Counted from the first letter of the stretch, positions 11,986 to 24,094 are shown. The stretch is 64,000 bases of DNA from Cristatella mucedo (GCA_009760855.2 WPIO01000020.1:3111501-3175500); one strand, 5' to 3'. Notes: generated by a model from the sequence alone, not told the origin. Program-made: numbers and translations.

Positions 11986-12160
11986 CTTTGCTGCAGCTCT
12001 TGGAATCTAGTAACTTTCAATTGACGTGCTGTATAAAAGCTCCGCCGAGTCTGTGTCTCTCTGTCGTTTAGCTGTACCTCTACGTAACCGCAAATAACTT
12101 GGAGAACATGTCTTCAGCTAGCGCGCTCCGAAAGCCCGTAACTCGCTAACAACTGACAGC

Positions 12161-12319
12161 CGTGATGGCACACTAGGTAAGGCGGTCGCTTTCCACGACC
12201 TCGGACCCGAGGTCGTGGATTCGAATCCTGCAGTGGGCGATCCTTTGTTGCCACTGCAAGCGCTGGTGATAGCAGTAAAGGCTCTTCTGTCGCTATACAA
12301 AAGAGGCTGCTAAATCAGC
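12161..12319 (+). mobile_element. SINE-1, full length
   Basis: A near-consensus copy: CGTGATGGCACACTAGGTAA, B-box GATTCGAATCC at 12218-12228, and CGCTATACAAAAGAGGCTGC to TAAATCAGC. Confidence 0.8.
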
Positions 12320-12489
12320 GCAGTATCGCGAGGTTATCTCCCTGACTTGATGACTAGTGAGAGGCAGCTACAAATCACTACAGCTCCGAACTGCGCATGC
12401 TCAAGTCCGTTCGAGCTGACCTGAGAGCGCTAACGACTGCTAAAGTGTGTCCACTAATCTGCTAATCTCCGCATACCTGTTGCTTTACC

Positions 12490-13720
12490 AGCACAGGTCA
12501 CGTGCACACAAAGAGATTAAGTTCTCTTGTGGCACTACACACAGGTATTTTTCCATCGCTAGATAATCGAGCACGAGTATACATTCCGCAGCGATCGGGG
12601 CCCCGACAGCCAAAGTTCCAAGCACCTACGGCGCCTGTCAAGTTCTTGAAAACAGCGCTGGCTGAAACTGAGATTCGCGGACAACTGACAACTGGGCGCC
12701 AAGGTGCAAGTCGCACAAGTCGCGAATGATTTTTAGGATTTGTGATAGTAGTTAAGATGCCCGGAGACGATATAGTGCTCTCGACGGGATCCATCTGCCG
12801 GAAGCAGCCCAGAGAGTGCGGCGGCGGCGGCCGGCGCAGAGCGCAGTCTCAGTGCGCTCGTCTTCCCGGAATCTGCTGCGCCGCCGCCGCCGCCGAGCTG
12901 CGGGCTCTCGTTTCACTGCGGCGGCGGCGCTGGCGCCTCGTGGCGCTCTGCAGGCAGTGCCGCGGGAGCTCTACGAAGGGCGCCGCCCGATCAATTCTCT
13001 CGCCGCTCGTCGGCCGCACGTCGGCTGAGACGCAGGTGGAAAGGTCCTCGCCTGATGGTCGCCGGTCGCGACCGTCTTTGCCTTTTTGGAAATGGGATAA
13101 TTGGGCGCGCTTCAGGCGAAGCTGCGCCATTCTCGCCGCCGCGCTTCGTCCAACTGACCTGTCGGTCCACTTCGCGGGCTAAGGACCCGCAGCTCGGCGG
13201 CGGCGGGCCGCCATTCCGAGCGGTCGTTCGCTAGCGCGGCGGCGGCGCGAGGCGCGGTCGGTAGCGCCGGTTCGCAGCCGCATGGTCACGCTCAGTCCAC
13301 TTTGAAGCCGCACGTTAGCGGCGCGAGAGTCTCGCTGACCGGGCAGCCAGCGGGGCAAACGCGCCGCAGACGACTTTGTCTGGGTGCAGCGCCTACGGAC
13401 GCGCGCGCGCGCAGGCAGGCACGTCCGTCGCGCATTCGGCATAGGCGCTCGATAGCAGCCAGAATGGCAGACGGCGGCAGAAACGCTTGCCCCTCCAGCG
13501 CAGCTGGAGGACGGACGGACGGATTCGTTGAGACACGAGCAGGTCATAAGAGGCTCTGGAGAGCATTTCCGCCAAACAAAAATGTTCCACGAGGTTCGCG
13601 AATTGCCATCTTTGTTTGTTCGTATTATGAGGATTCACACACGCGTCATACGGCCTTGACCTGCATAATTGAGCGGCGAAATGAGCCTGCGATTATTCGA
13701 GAATAATCAGTCGGCGTCTA
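12490..13720. promoter_or_regulatory. CpG island without a recognised gene
   Basis: Strongly GC- and CpG-rich (GGCGGCGGC and CGCCGCCGC runs) in AT-richer surroundings. Open frames on both strands are Arg/Ala/Pro-rich, as GC bias predicts, and none resembles a known protein. It could be a promoter with a first exon whose partner exons lie outside what I can recognise. Confidence 0.4.
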
Positions 13721-14818
13721 CAGAGGAGCGTCTAACGGAGCAGACGGTCTCGTGAAAGTGCGTAGATTGACTTTTACTGTCATGGCCATTACCTCGCTTG
13801 AATGCACTTGCTTAACACGCGGCTACCTGCACGTTTCGGAGCTGTTTCTAGGGAATAGTTGATCCTCTTTCAAGATTTGATCGAATTGAATGCCGTTGAC
13901 AACTAAGTTTAAGTCTAAGTGCAAGTTTAAGTAAAGTTGGGATCAATACGTTAGTTGAGATCCGTTCATCCCACTACACATTTGTCTTACCTTGCAGATG
14001 GCACAGTTGGTTTCTTCTATATTGAACGAGGGTCATCGTATCCGGAGACAATCGTCATAACTGCGATCAGGCGCTTACAGTTTATAAAAAAAGTCCGCAG
14101 CTACGCTCGCAAATCGTGAACGTCGCAACTGCCAGGTTACTCCAACTTTTACCTACCCTCGCTGCCTCCTTCTCAAGAATCAAATCGTATTTGACGTTGC
14201 GTTCCTGTAAGGCCCCTTCATTCTCTTGCTCCGGTCTACCTGTCCGAAATACTTATCAGCTTTGAGATCATAGCGCCTCAGGCTCAAGTCAGATTCGAGT
14301 CGCCTAGCAGTTCCTTTAACCTCTAACTTCAAATTCTATGGGTACGTGCCTACGGTTCCTACGCAGCCAAAGTCTGGTACTCACTGCCGAATGAGGGTGC
14401 GGCATCTTCTAAAATAAAAGCTAAAAACCCATCTGCTACTCAAAGCATTTTGCCCGTCCTTGAAAAAATTGCGTATGCGTTTTGGGGCGCTGAAATTGTT
14501 CAAGCTATCACTAATTAGTTGACAGCCTCCTTTCCAGCATGCGTCAATTATCGAGAAAGAGATTTGGTATAATATAAATATTTATTCTTATTTATATTAT
14601 TATTTTTTACGGAAACGAAGTTAAAGGGCACCCACCAAGTCACATTTCGAACTAAGCAAAAGTAGGTTGAAAATTGGAGCAGTTTACACTAGTGCTGCGA
14701 GGAATGACCTCAGTGGAAGATGTCAGACTGCAGACGTAAATTCCCATCAGCCATCCGGACAGTATGGGGGTATCCGGAAGTTTCAAGCAAGTAAAGTTTC
14801 TCGCTTAGAAACCTTCTC
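13721..14818. other. No recognised feature
   Basis: DNA downstream of the CpG island, with an AT-rich patch at about 14560-14610. No splice-bounded exon recognised. Confidence 0.45.
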
Positions 14819-14943
<125 letters not shown>

Positions 14944-14949
14944 ACTTCT

Positions 14950-15375
14950 CACTTCACTAGTGGCGTATCTTCTCGCCTGTGCAATAAGGAACTTGCCGTT
15001 GTTGCAAAACTACGCAGTCAAGCTTGCCTGTCGTGAACGTCGTGAGGCCAATATACACCAGCGCCTTGAACGGGCTCCCCGTCAAGCAGTGCATCGACTT
15101 CAAGGTTTTGTCACACTTGTACGTACGTTCATTTGCTTGCATCGACTTACCCACTTGAACTATTTCCTAATCAGGCTAGGCATCTTACCAGCCGCTCGTT
15201 TGAATCAAATCGCTTAGCTGAGCCACTAACTAGCCCCAAATCCTTTGGAGACCATGCCATGAGTTCATATGCTTCCAAAGCCTGGAACTAACTCCCCACT
15301 AACAACACGACATACCCTGACTTGACCACACTTAAAGAGAAGCTGAAACGTACTTGTTCCACACAGTCCGCGTGA
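14950..15375 (+). mobile_element. Degenerate LINE-B fragment
   Basis: Broken frames resembling the LINE-B C-terminal region (GCTCCCCGTCAAGCAG, TTCAAGGTTTTGTCACACTT, CCAAAGCCTGGAACTA). It ends near CACACAGTCCGCGTGAATT. Low identity. Confidence 0.5.
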
Positions 15376-15550
15376 ATTGCCCCTTAAGTACTCATGCGTA
15401 GCACGCGGTGCGCCACGCTCACGCGGCACACCACGGTATCGGCGCTGTCCATGCGATTACTAGCCAATTGACACGCCTCGTTTGCTGGTATATGCAAAAG
15501 GCTAGAAGGATATTTAGTTTTGTAAGGGCTTCATACAAACATCTTACAAA

Positions 15551-15968
15551 TTGTTATTAGACAAGAGTACGACTGAAAAAAATCAATTTAGATACATAAG
15601 TGTGACATCACGTCTAGACCACGTGTCTCCTTTGCTGAAAGAGCTAGGATGGCTACCGGTTGATCGACGGATACAGAGCAAAGTTCTTACGCTGACCCAC
15701 AAGGCCCTCCACGGCTTGGATCCTAAACACCTAGCTGAACTGCTGCACCAGTTTCAGCCACCTCATGCCCTCAGGTCCTGTATGGACAATAAAACAGCTT
15801 TTCTATTCCTCCGCTTAAAAACCGTAGGCAACAGAGGCTTTAGCTCTGCAGGTCCTAGACTGTGGAACTCGATTCCACGATTCTTACGCAGCGAAAACTA
15901 CTCTCCTGCTGCCGACTGTAGAACATCCTCTCCGGCGGTGCTGAGCTACTACTTTCCTGCTACTCACT
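15551..15968 (+). mobile_element. LINE-A C-terminal fragment, first part (interrupted)
   Basis: Encodes DHVSPLLKELGWLPVDRRIQ to GPRLWNSIPRFLR and ends in LSYYFPATH, aligned with the LINE-A ORF end. The copy stops where a minus-strand LINE-B begins and resumes at 16527. Confidence 0.78.
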
Positions 15969-16526
15969 AATAATAATAATAATAATAATAATAACGTACT
16001 TGATAAAGCGCCCTCAGAGAACTTAATCTCTTTCTAGGCGCTTTACATTTGCTGCAAAGGGAAATGCAAATAAATGGTAAGTAAAATCATGCTTGAAAAG
16101 CAAACAAAATGAATAACATGGTTAGGGGTGACATGCACAGGGTCAGCATGCAAATGTGGTTAGTGGCAGCATGCACAGTGTCAGCACGCATAAGCACGTG
16201 AAGGACGAATCACAGGGACCCACTAAATGCTGTCCTAAATAGGTGTGTTTTTAAGTTCCTTTTAAATGTGGTCAGGTCAGGGGATGTTCTGACGCAGGTC
16301 GGGAGGGAGTTCCAGGCTTTGGGAGCATACGAATTAAATGCACGGTCTCCAAACGATTTGAGGTTTGTACGAGGTATTTGTAGACTGTTGGATTCCGAAA
16401 AGCGGGTGGTACGATGCTTGGCCTGATGGGGGAGTATATCGAAGAGATAGGCTGGAGCCATAGAATGAAGGGACCTAAAAGTGAGCTACAAAACCTTAAA
16501 GTCAATCCGTTGCTTGACCGGTAGCC
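15969..16526 (-). mobile_element. LINE-B 3' end inserted in LINE-A
   Basis: On the minus strand: MAPAYLFDILPHQAKHRTTR, then NSLPTCVRTSPDLTTFKRNL, HLFRTAFSGSL and stop, then the LINE-B 3' UTR, the GCGCCTAGAAAGAGATTAAG tail and TTA repeats (ATA repeats at the left edge). Well preserved. Confidence 0.8.
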
Positions 16527-16725
16527 AAGCACTACCTCAACCACTCTCCTCCCTCAACTATGCTTCTCCCTTTCCCTTCGTTGAGTGAGATGAAATCTTT
16601 AGGCTACCGAATGCATACTAAAAGCCGCTTAGGCTGTGAGTGCGCTATACAAAACTCTCCTGCGTAACGCCCACGTAGTCTTTATGGAGTTATAGACAGA
16701 TACAATACGTTAAATTACATTACAG
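16527..16725 (+). mobile_element. LINE-A 3' UTR, second part
   Basis: Continues the copy broken at 15968: TACCTCAACC, the CTTTCCCTTCGTTGAGTGAG segment, GCTATACAAAACTCTCCTGC and an ATTACA tail. Confidence 0.72.
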
Positions 16726-16884
16726 CAGTTCCCTGTATTCTAGACTCATGTCCAGTGCTCTCAGTCGTCTGCGGCCGGAGAAAAACCTCGACTGCTGGGC
16801 CTTCAACGGTGTAGCTGCCACATCAATTCTACATGGACTTCATTGATTTCCTATCAATTATTGAATCAACTTTAAGAATCTCCC

Positions 16885-16979
16885 CCCCCTCTGTCTCTCT
16901 TTCTCTCTATCCCTCTCTCTGTGTCTCTCTTTCTCTCTGTCTCTCTGTCTATCTCTCTGTCTGTCTGTCTTTCTCTGTC

Positions 16980-17051
<72 letters not shown>

Positions 17052-17053
17052 TG
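16885..17053. repeat. TCTG/TC microsatellite
   Basis: Interrupted TCTG and TC repeats directly 5' of the truncated LINE-A copy. Confidence 0.93.
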
Positions 17054-17158
17054 CCCTACACGTTACTTCACTCGCTTGCATCAGCAGGAGCTCGCACCTC
17101 GCCTGCCAGATCTCTTTACTCACACAGTCTGTTCTGACAACACCCGCGCTTATGCCTT

Positions 17159-18275
17159 GCTGTTCTCCATTTATACGCAACCTCTGGGAAAAGTGATTAA
17201 GGCCCATGGAATAGGATATCACTTCTATGCTGACGATACTCAGTTGTATTTGTCATTTAAACAATCGGAATCTGCTGCAGCAACTGAGAAACTGAATGCT
17301 TGCCTTGCCGATATTCGATCCTGGATGTCGGAAAACTTCCTGAAATTAAATGACGATAAAACCGAACTGCTTCTCATAGGACACCCTAAGCGTGTGGCTG
17401 GATTAAAAGGCTTTGCTGTTCTAATTGGTGATGCTATTGTGCGACCTTCACCACGTGCTCGAAATCTAGGTGTCGTGTTCGACAGCTGCCTCAATTTCAA
17501 AAGCTTCATTCAGAAGACTGCCTCTACAGCTAGCCATCACATCCGATCCCTATCCGAGATTAGAAGCTGTCTCCCACAGTGGCTTGTAAACAATTTAACT
17601 AGCTCTTTAGTTCTGTCTTGGCTTTATTATTGTAATTCCCTTTTGGCTGGGCTACCAAAGAAAGCTATTATGCCACTACAGCGGACTATGAATATGGCTG
17701 CAAGGCTAGTCTTCAAGTCCCAGCGGTTTGAGCACGTGTCTCCTTTGCTGAAAGAGCTAGGATGGTTGCCGGTTGAGCAAAGGATACAGAGCAAAGTTCT
17801 TACGCTGACCGAAAAGGCCCGCCACGGCTTGGCTCCTTCGTACCTAGCTGAACTGCTGCATCAGTTTCAGCCTGTTCGCGCCCTCAGGTCCTGTGTGGAC
17901 AATAAATTAGCTGTCCCATTCCTCCGCTTAAAGACAGTTGGCGACAGAAGCTTTAGCTCTGCAGGTCCTAGACTGTGGAACTCGCTTCCACAATTCTTAC
18001 GCAACGACATCTACTCTCCAACTGCCGACTATGGCACATCTTTTTCAGCGGTCCTGAACTGCTACTTCTATGCTACTCACTACCTCAACTGCTCTCCTAA
18101 CTCTGCTATGCTTCCCACTTTCTCTTTGTTGCGTGAGACGAAGTCTGTTGGCTACCGAATGCGTACCGAAAGCCGCTTAGGCTGTGAGTGCGCTATACAA
18201 AACTCTCCTGCGTAACACCCACATGGTCTTTATGACTTTGTGGAGTTACTGAAGGAGATACATTACATTACATAT
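17159..18275 (+). pseudogene. LINE-A, 3' half of reverse transcriptase ORF
   Basis: Near-identical to the second half of the copy ending at 22718. It begins just before the YADDTQLY box and runs open to the TAA at 18213-18215, then a 3' UTR and ACATT tail. The apparent upstream extension of the frame to 16833 comes from a TCTG microsatellite and is not coding. The catalytic motifs upstream of YADD are absent, so it is a 5'-truncated insertion. Confidence 0.85.
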
Positions 18276-18479
18276 GCTTCTACTCGTCGGACCGTTCCCA
18301 GCGATAAATTGTAATCTTTTTGTGATCGGGCCTTCGGTTCGTACGTGCGTACGTAAATTCTTGAGCGTGCTTACTGGTTTTGTCGCTACCTGCATTCCCT
18401 TTGCGTCGGCGAGTCTCAACTAATTTTGCGTCTGGCGTCCGACCAGCTTTCCATTTGCCGTCTGGTTTTGTTCCTGCGC

Positions 18480-20340
18480 GCCTTGAGAGCTCACCAGAGC
18501 ACGTTACAGCGAACGCTACTAACCAGGGCTCCCACTAAACCGGTGGCCCCGTACGTATTCTTGCTCGCGTTTTCCACGCACTTCCGAGAGTGTCGCTAGC
18601 TCTCGGCTATTGCTTCTCTCGCAGCGAGTTGTCGAGTGCCTGGATAGAGACGCTGGCTGTTGTGGCTCCAGGGCTCCGCGCGAACGACCAAATAATCGTT
18701 TACGCAAGCCGAGCGCAAGCAGCAGCCGCCAGCCAACTCGGACAACTCGGGCTGGCCGGTACGCCTTCTCCTGCCTCCTCGGCCGACCGCTCCTCGACGG
18801 AGGCGCGAGGGCGTACCGCGCAGTCTCGGAAACTCCGCCTCTTGTGCAGAGGCGTGCGCGCGGCTGGCAGCGGCGACGGCGCGCCGCCTCCACCTCTCGA
18901 GCCTGCGACGAGCGCCGCTAGCGGCGGCGGCGGCGGCGGCGCCCGCCCCTGCGATCGGCACCCGAGCCGTCAAACTCTTTTCGCGGATTTATGCGAATTC
19001 CGCCCGACTCGCAGCTCCGCGCCTCCGGCGTTTCCGAAGAAACGCCTGCCCACCCGACGACCCGTAGCGCACTCGAGCGAGCGAAGGTCAGGTGGTGCCC
19101 AAGCCGCGGCCCGCCGTGGCTTGTCGCGCGCGCGAGTCTGCCCCCTCGGTGGCAGGACATCTTTCCGCAAGACTCCCGCCGGCCGGCAGGGCAGCTTCCG
19201 ACGGTCCGCGCGCGGCCGCGGCATTAGCGACTCGAGCGTCCGGCGATGCGCGTGCACTCGTCCGTGGCGACGCCGCGCTCGCCGAGAACGAGGGCGGACT
19301 GGACGAGGTTGGGGGCCACCGGACGGCCAGGAGCTTCCGGGTAAGCGGGCTCACCCTCGGCCTCTTATAATAATTAAGAATAATAATAATAATTATTATT
19401 ATTATACATTCGATATAGTGCGCTCGGTGAACTCGATCTCGGTAATGATAAGGCGCCCGTTTAGCGCCCTGACTAGAGCTGCGCCAGCAGCGCGTGGCCG
19501 GAACGACGTCGGCGGCCGGTACCGCGGTGACTGCGGGCGGCTCAGTTCGCGCGCCGGAAATCCGCCAGCTGCGGTCGGCGGGCGACCCTCACTCACGTGC
19601 TATGTGCGTCCACTCGTTCGCAGGCGGTCGGTCGACGAAGGTTTATGGCTGAGAGTGAGCGCCGGGGGCAGCAAACCCTAACCGACGGCGCTTCGCTTTC
19701 GGGTTTCCCGCGGACCGCTGGCGGTCGCGCGCGACCTCTCGCGCTCGGCGGCGGCGGCAGACGAATGGGACGCCCACGCACAACGTCGCCTACAAGTCTG
19801 CGCAGATCCTTCTGCCGGGCGAGGCCTCCCGGCGGGTTCCGTACGGCGGCGCAGATGGGCGGGCGCGATACGACTGTTCGGCTGCGACCCGAAGCCGCCG
19901 TTCGCGAATCTAATTAGGTACCTCGACGCGGAGAGGCGTGGCTACCGCAGGGAGGATGGCGCTAGAAGACGGTGCGCTCCGCAATTCGTCCGCAGTTCGG
20001 CCCGACTGGCGAGCACGAGCAGCCCGAGTTTGCGACCCCGTCGACGACGTCACGTCACCGACGCTATCAATTCGCGCCGCGGCTCCAGATTTGCAGGCGG
20101 TGGAGCGTGCGTCGGCTGATTAGTAGGGCTGCCGCCGCCGCCGGCAAACCGAGCCCAGCAACGCCGCCGAGGCGGCGGAGCGCCTCGGCCACTTGCGCTG
20201 CCTTCTCGAAACGACTGATGAGGGCGCGCGACTTACGACGACAACGACGACGGAAGTAGATGAATTCGCTGCGGCTTCGACTGCTGTTCGCGAAAGGCGA
20301 TAAAGCAATTCATGCCTACCGGCGCCGCCGTCAGCAGAGC
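18480..20340. promoter_or_regulatory. Large CpG island without a recognised gene
   Basis: About 1.9 kb of GC-rich, CpG-dense DNA between two LINE-A copies. A long plus-strand open frame (18590-19681) is Arg/Ala/Ser/Gly-rich low-complexity sequence with equally open shadows on the other strand, so I do not call it a gene. A LINE-B/SINE-2-like tail with TTA repeats and GTGCGCTCGGTGAACTCGAT sits inside at about 19368-19455. Confidence 0.4.
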
Positions 20341-20390
20341 TTTACGTCGCCCGGCACGGCCATCCGGCGTCCGTAGCGGACAGCTAAAAT

Positions 20391-20522
20391 AATTCATTTA
20401 TATAGCGCCCCAAGAGAACTTAATCTCTATTCAGGCGCTTCGCATACGCCTCGGGGCTCGAGCCCACGACCTCAGTCAGACCTTGGTCGGGGCGAGCACC
20501 TTAACCGCAAGACCAAACCAGC
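20391..20522 (-). mobile_element. SINE-2 (tRNA-like head, LINE-B-like tail)
   Basis: Minus strand: TGGTTTGGTCTTGCGGTTAA (A-box), GTGGGCTCGAGCCCCGAGG (B-box), then GAAGCGCCTGAATAGAGATT and AAGTTCTCTTGGGGCGCTAT. Confidence 0.72.
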
Positions 20523-20689
20523 TAAAAATGTGCTTTGCTTGAGATTAGGAAGAATGGAAGTTTACCGAAGTCTGACCATGAGAAGAGGCGACCGTGCAGT
20601 CAGCTCTTTACGAAATAGCATTCCTCCTACGGGCGACTGATGACTGCCGCCGAGTTCTTGAGTTTTTAAATCTTGGATGTGTCATAAGC

Positions 20690-22718
20690 TATGGCTTGGA
20701 CGGTAAAAACTAGGGCTTCTTTTTTCATTAGAAAACTGAATTCCTGCCAGTCGGACACTAAACAGATTTATAAGACAGTAAACCATTTACTGGCCAATGC
20801 TGTGAGGTCTGACTCCCCAGATATTAAGGGCTCAGCCGAAGTTTTCAGCCTTCTTTACTGAAAAAATTGTGCAAATTCGTGCCTCCATTAAGCCCCCTCC
20901 GACCAAAGCAATCGCCGTTCCTCAACCTGTGACCTTTCTTAAAAGGTTCTCCGATGTTTCTGCCTGTGATGTGGCTGCCTTAATAAGGTCTAGCAAAAAG
21001 AGCTCGTCTCCTGAAGACCCTATACCTTCATCTCTGTGGTCTTCACCTGCAGACCAACTTAGCCCTGCCATAACCAAGATTTTTATTGCTTCTTTGGGAA
21101 AAGGGGTCCTCCCCAAGTCCTTCAAATCGGCAATCGTTAGACCTATTCTTAAAAAGCCTGGATTAGACACAGAGGTCCTAGCAAACTATCGTCCAGTTTC
21201 CCTTCTTCCGTTCTTATCAAAGATTCTTGAAAAGATTGTTGCTAAGCAGCTAGTTGAACATATTGAAAATAACGGAATGTCAGAAACATTTCAATCAGGC
21301 TTCAAGAGGCAGCACTCTACTGAAACTGCTCTCCTCCGTGTTAACAATGACATTCTACGTGGCAACGACAACGGGAATGTCACTGCCCTAGCTCTGCTAG
21401 ATCTGTCTGCTGCCTTCGACACCATTGATCACGAAGTTCTGCTTGAATGATTGAGAACAACGATCGGTCTGGCAGACGAAGCACTGGCGTGGTTTAAATC
21501 ATACTTGTCTGATCATGTTCAATCCGTGTCGTGTGGAGGCCAGGTCTCAGACATGAGAAGGGTCACCTGTGGAGTCCCTCAAGGGTCTGTACTTGGTCCC
21601 TTGCTGTTCTCCAGTTATACACAAGCTCTGGGAAAAGTGATTAAGGCCCATGGAATAGGATATCACTTCTATGCTGACGATACTTAGTTGTATTTGTCAT
21701 TCAAACCGTCGGAATCTGCTGCAGCAACTGAGAAACTGAATGCTTGCCTTGCCGATACTCGATCCTGGATGTCGGAAAACTTCCTGAAATTAAATGACGA
21801 TAAAACCGAACTGCTGCTCATAGGACACCCTAAGCGTGTAGCTGGATTAAAAGGCTTTGCCGTTCTAATAGGTGATGCTATTGTGCGACCTTCACCACGT
21901 GCTCGTAATCTAGGTGTCGTGTTCGACAGCTGCCTCAATTTCAAAAGCTTCATTCAGAAGACTGCCTCTACAGCTAGCCATCACATCCGATCCCTATCCG
22001 AGATTAGAAGCTGTCTCCCACAGTGGCTTGTAAACAATTTAACTAGCTCTTTAGTTCTGTCTCGGCTTGATTATTGTAATTCCCTTTTGGCTGGGCTACC
22101 AAAGAAAGCTATTATGCCACTACACCGGACTATGAATATGGCTGCAAGGCTAGTCTTCAAGTCCCAGCGGTTTGAGCACGTGTCACCTCTGCTGAAAGAG
22201 CTAGGATGGTTGCCGGTTGAGCAAAGGATACAGAGCAAAGTTCTTACGCTGACCGAAAAGGCCCGCCACGGCTTGGCTCCTTCGTACCTATCTGAACTGC
22301 TGCATCAGTTTCAGCCTGTTCGCCCCCTCAGGTCCTGTGTGGACAATAAATTAGCTGTCCCATTCCTCTGCTTAAAGACAGTTGGCGGCAGAAGCTTTAG
22401 CTCTGCAGGTCCTAGACTGTGGAACTCGCTTCCACAATTCTTACGCAACGACAACTACTCTCCAACTGCCGACTATGGCACATCTTTTTCAGCGGTCCTG
22501 AACTGCTACTTCTATGCTACTCACTACCTCAACTGCTCTCCTGACTCTGCTATGCTTCCCACTTTCTCTTTGTTGCGTGAGACGAAGTCTGTTGGCTACC
22601 GAATGCGTACCGAAAGCCGCTTAGGCTGTGAGTTCGCTATACAAAACTCTCCTGCGTAACACCCACATGGTCTTTATGACTTTGTGGAGTTACTGAAGGA
22701 GATACATTACATTACATT
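20690..22718 (+). pseudogene. LINE-A, 5'-truncated CR1/L2-like reverse transcriptase
   Basis: A near-continuous reading frame from 20869 to 22659 encodes reverse transcriptase: ANYRPVSLLPFLSKILEK, LLDLSAAFDTIDHEVLLE (catalytic Asp), GVPQGSVLGPLLF, then FYADDT, followed by the long C-terminal region ([22 protein letters not shown]). It is broken by TGA at 21448-21450, TAG at 21685-21687 (just after YADDT), and a 1-nt frameshift near 20840. The endonuclease part is missing. The 3' UTR ends in repeated ACATT at about 22700-22718. The CR1/L2-like clade is inferred from motif style. It is dead but comparatively young. Confidence 0.88.
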
Positions 22719-22734
22719 ACCTAGCCTAGTTCAA

Positions 22735-23705
22735 AAGATGGTCGATCATTGTACGGGACAACTTTCTTAAATTTAAAGATGATACAACCAAGTTACTATT
22801 TATGGGCAAACCAAGTGCGATTCAGAAATTGAAAAGTTTAACGGTCACAATCGGCTTTGCCAGCATATCTCCTGTTGCATCTCCACGAAATCCAGACGTC
22901 CTGTTCCAAAATGACCTTTCATTGGACGACAACATCAGCTCCACAGTCAAGTCTGCCCACCATCAGCTACGTAACATTGCTATCATTCGGATACCACACC
23001 TAAATTGGTCCACGCATTTGTGACATCTCGTCTCGACTTCTGTAACTCACTGCTTGCTGGTCTACCGGCCTATGCAATCGGGCACTTACAGCTGGTGCAA
23101 AATTCTGCAGCTAGGCTTGTCTGTCGTGAGCTTGGCAGTTGCTACGTTACATCAATTCTCGCCGACCTGCACTGGCTCCCAGTCAAGGAGCACATCGACT
23201 AAAAGGTTTTGTCACTCACTTTTAGGTCGCTTCATTCTTTGGCTTCAGCCTAAATATCAGCTCTTCTCCACCAGGCTAGGCATCGTACCATCAGCTTTTC
23301 GGAATCTGATCGTTTACCTATACCCCATACAAGTCTCAAATTCTTTGGCTACCGTGCCTTCAGGTCGTATGCACCCAAAGCCTGGAAATAACTCCCGACT
23401 GCCGTCACGACATCTCCTGACTTGACCACATTTAAAAAGAAACAAAGCGCAGCTATTTATCACAGTATTTAGTAGGTCCCCGTGACTCGTCCTTTGCGTG
23501 CTTATGCGTGCTGACACTGTGCATGCTGCCACTAAACATATTTGCATGCTGACCCTGTGCATGTCACCTCTTGACCATGTTATGCTTGCTGTCAATGAGG
23601 TTGCTACCACTAACCATTCGATCATGCTTCTTTCGCAGCAAATGTCAAGTGCCTAGAAAGAGACTGAGTTCTCTGAGAGCGTTATAAAAATATTTTATTA
23701 TAATT
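22735..23705 (+). mobile_element. LINE-B, degenerate copy of RT C-terminal region and 3' UTR
   Basis: Frames broken by several shifts encode a CR1-like tail: [49 protein letters not shown]. The 3' UTR has GCGTGCTGACACTGTGC-like repeats and ends in the shared GCCTAGAAAGAGACTGAG tail plus TTA-rich sequence. Confidence 0.75.
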
Positions 23706-23847
23706 ATTAGTTTCATCGCTTATGACTCACTAAATTGGCGTGCATCACACCCAAAGGCATGCCTTTCGGTATGAAAAGCTATAAAGCATGCACTGGCCGA
23801 GAAATTGAGTGCCTATGAGCTGGTAGCTGCTTGCTCTTTCAAAATTT

Positions 23848-23988
23848 AATTCATTTGTATAGCGCCACAGGAGAACTTAATCTCTATCCAGGCACTTCAC
23901 ATATGCCACGAGGCTTAAGCCCATGACCTCGATCGTCAAATACATTCACCTTGACCTCGGTCGGGGCGAGCACCTTAACCACTGGACC
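23848..23988 (-). mobile_element. SINE-2
   Basis: Minus strand: TGGTCCAGTGGTTAAGGTGC, an extra internal GACGATCGAGGTCATGG stretch, then CTGGATAGAGATTAAGTTCT. It is a longer variant with an insert between the boxes. Confidence 0.65.
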
Positions 23989-24094
23989 AAAGCAGCAGCG
24001 AAATTGGAGGTCATGAGAAAATTCCTTGGAAAACTTCGATGAATTAATGAGCAGAACGTGACCTCACTTAAGCGAATTGCCGATTAGTGCAACA

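Noticed and set aside
12161-12319. tRNA gene
   Set aside because: A- and B-box-like motifs are present but the sequence does not fold into a proper cloverleaf, continues into a common body and occurs many times; it is a SINE.
16833-17158. N-terminal part of a 460-codon frame
   Set aside because: The start codon and first 100 or so residues fall in unrelated sequence and a TCTG microsatellite; real LINE homology begins only at about 17159.
18590-19681. 363-codon plus-strand open frame in a CpG island
   Set aside because: Low-complexity Arg/Ala/Ser/Gly composition, equally long open frames on the opposite strand, and an internal AAT microsatellite coding for an Asn/Tyr run; no family resemblance. 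GC bias explains it.
20391-20522. tRNA gene on the minus strand
   Set aside because: tRNA-like head only, followed by the LINE-B-like tail; repeated across the window.
21448-21687. Stop codons in the LINE-A frame as possible recoding or readthrough
   Set aside because: TGA and TAG at two places plus an upstream frameshift and 5' truncation; the sister copy at 17159 has a sense codon (CAG) after YADDT. Ordinary decay.
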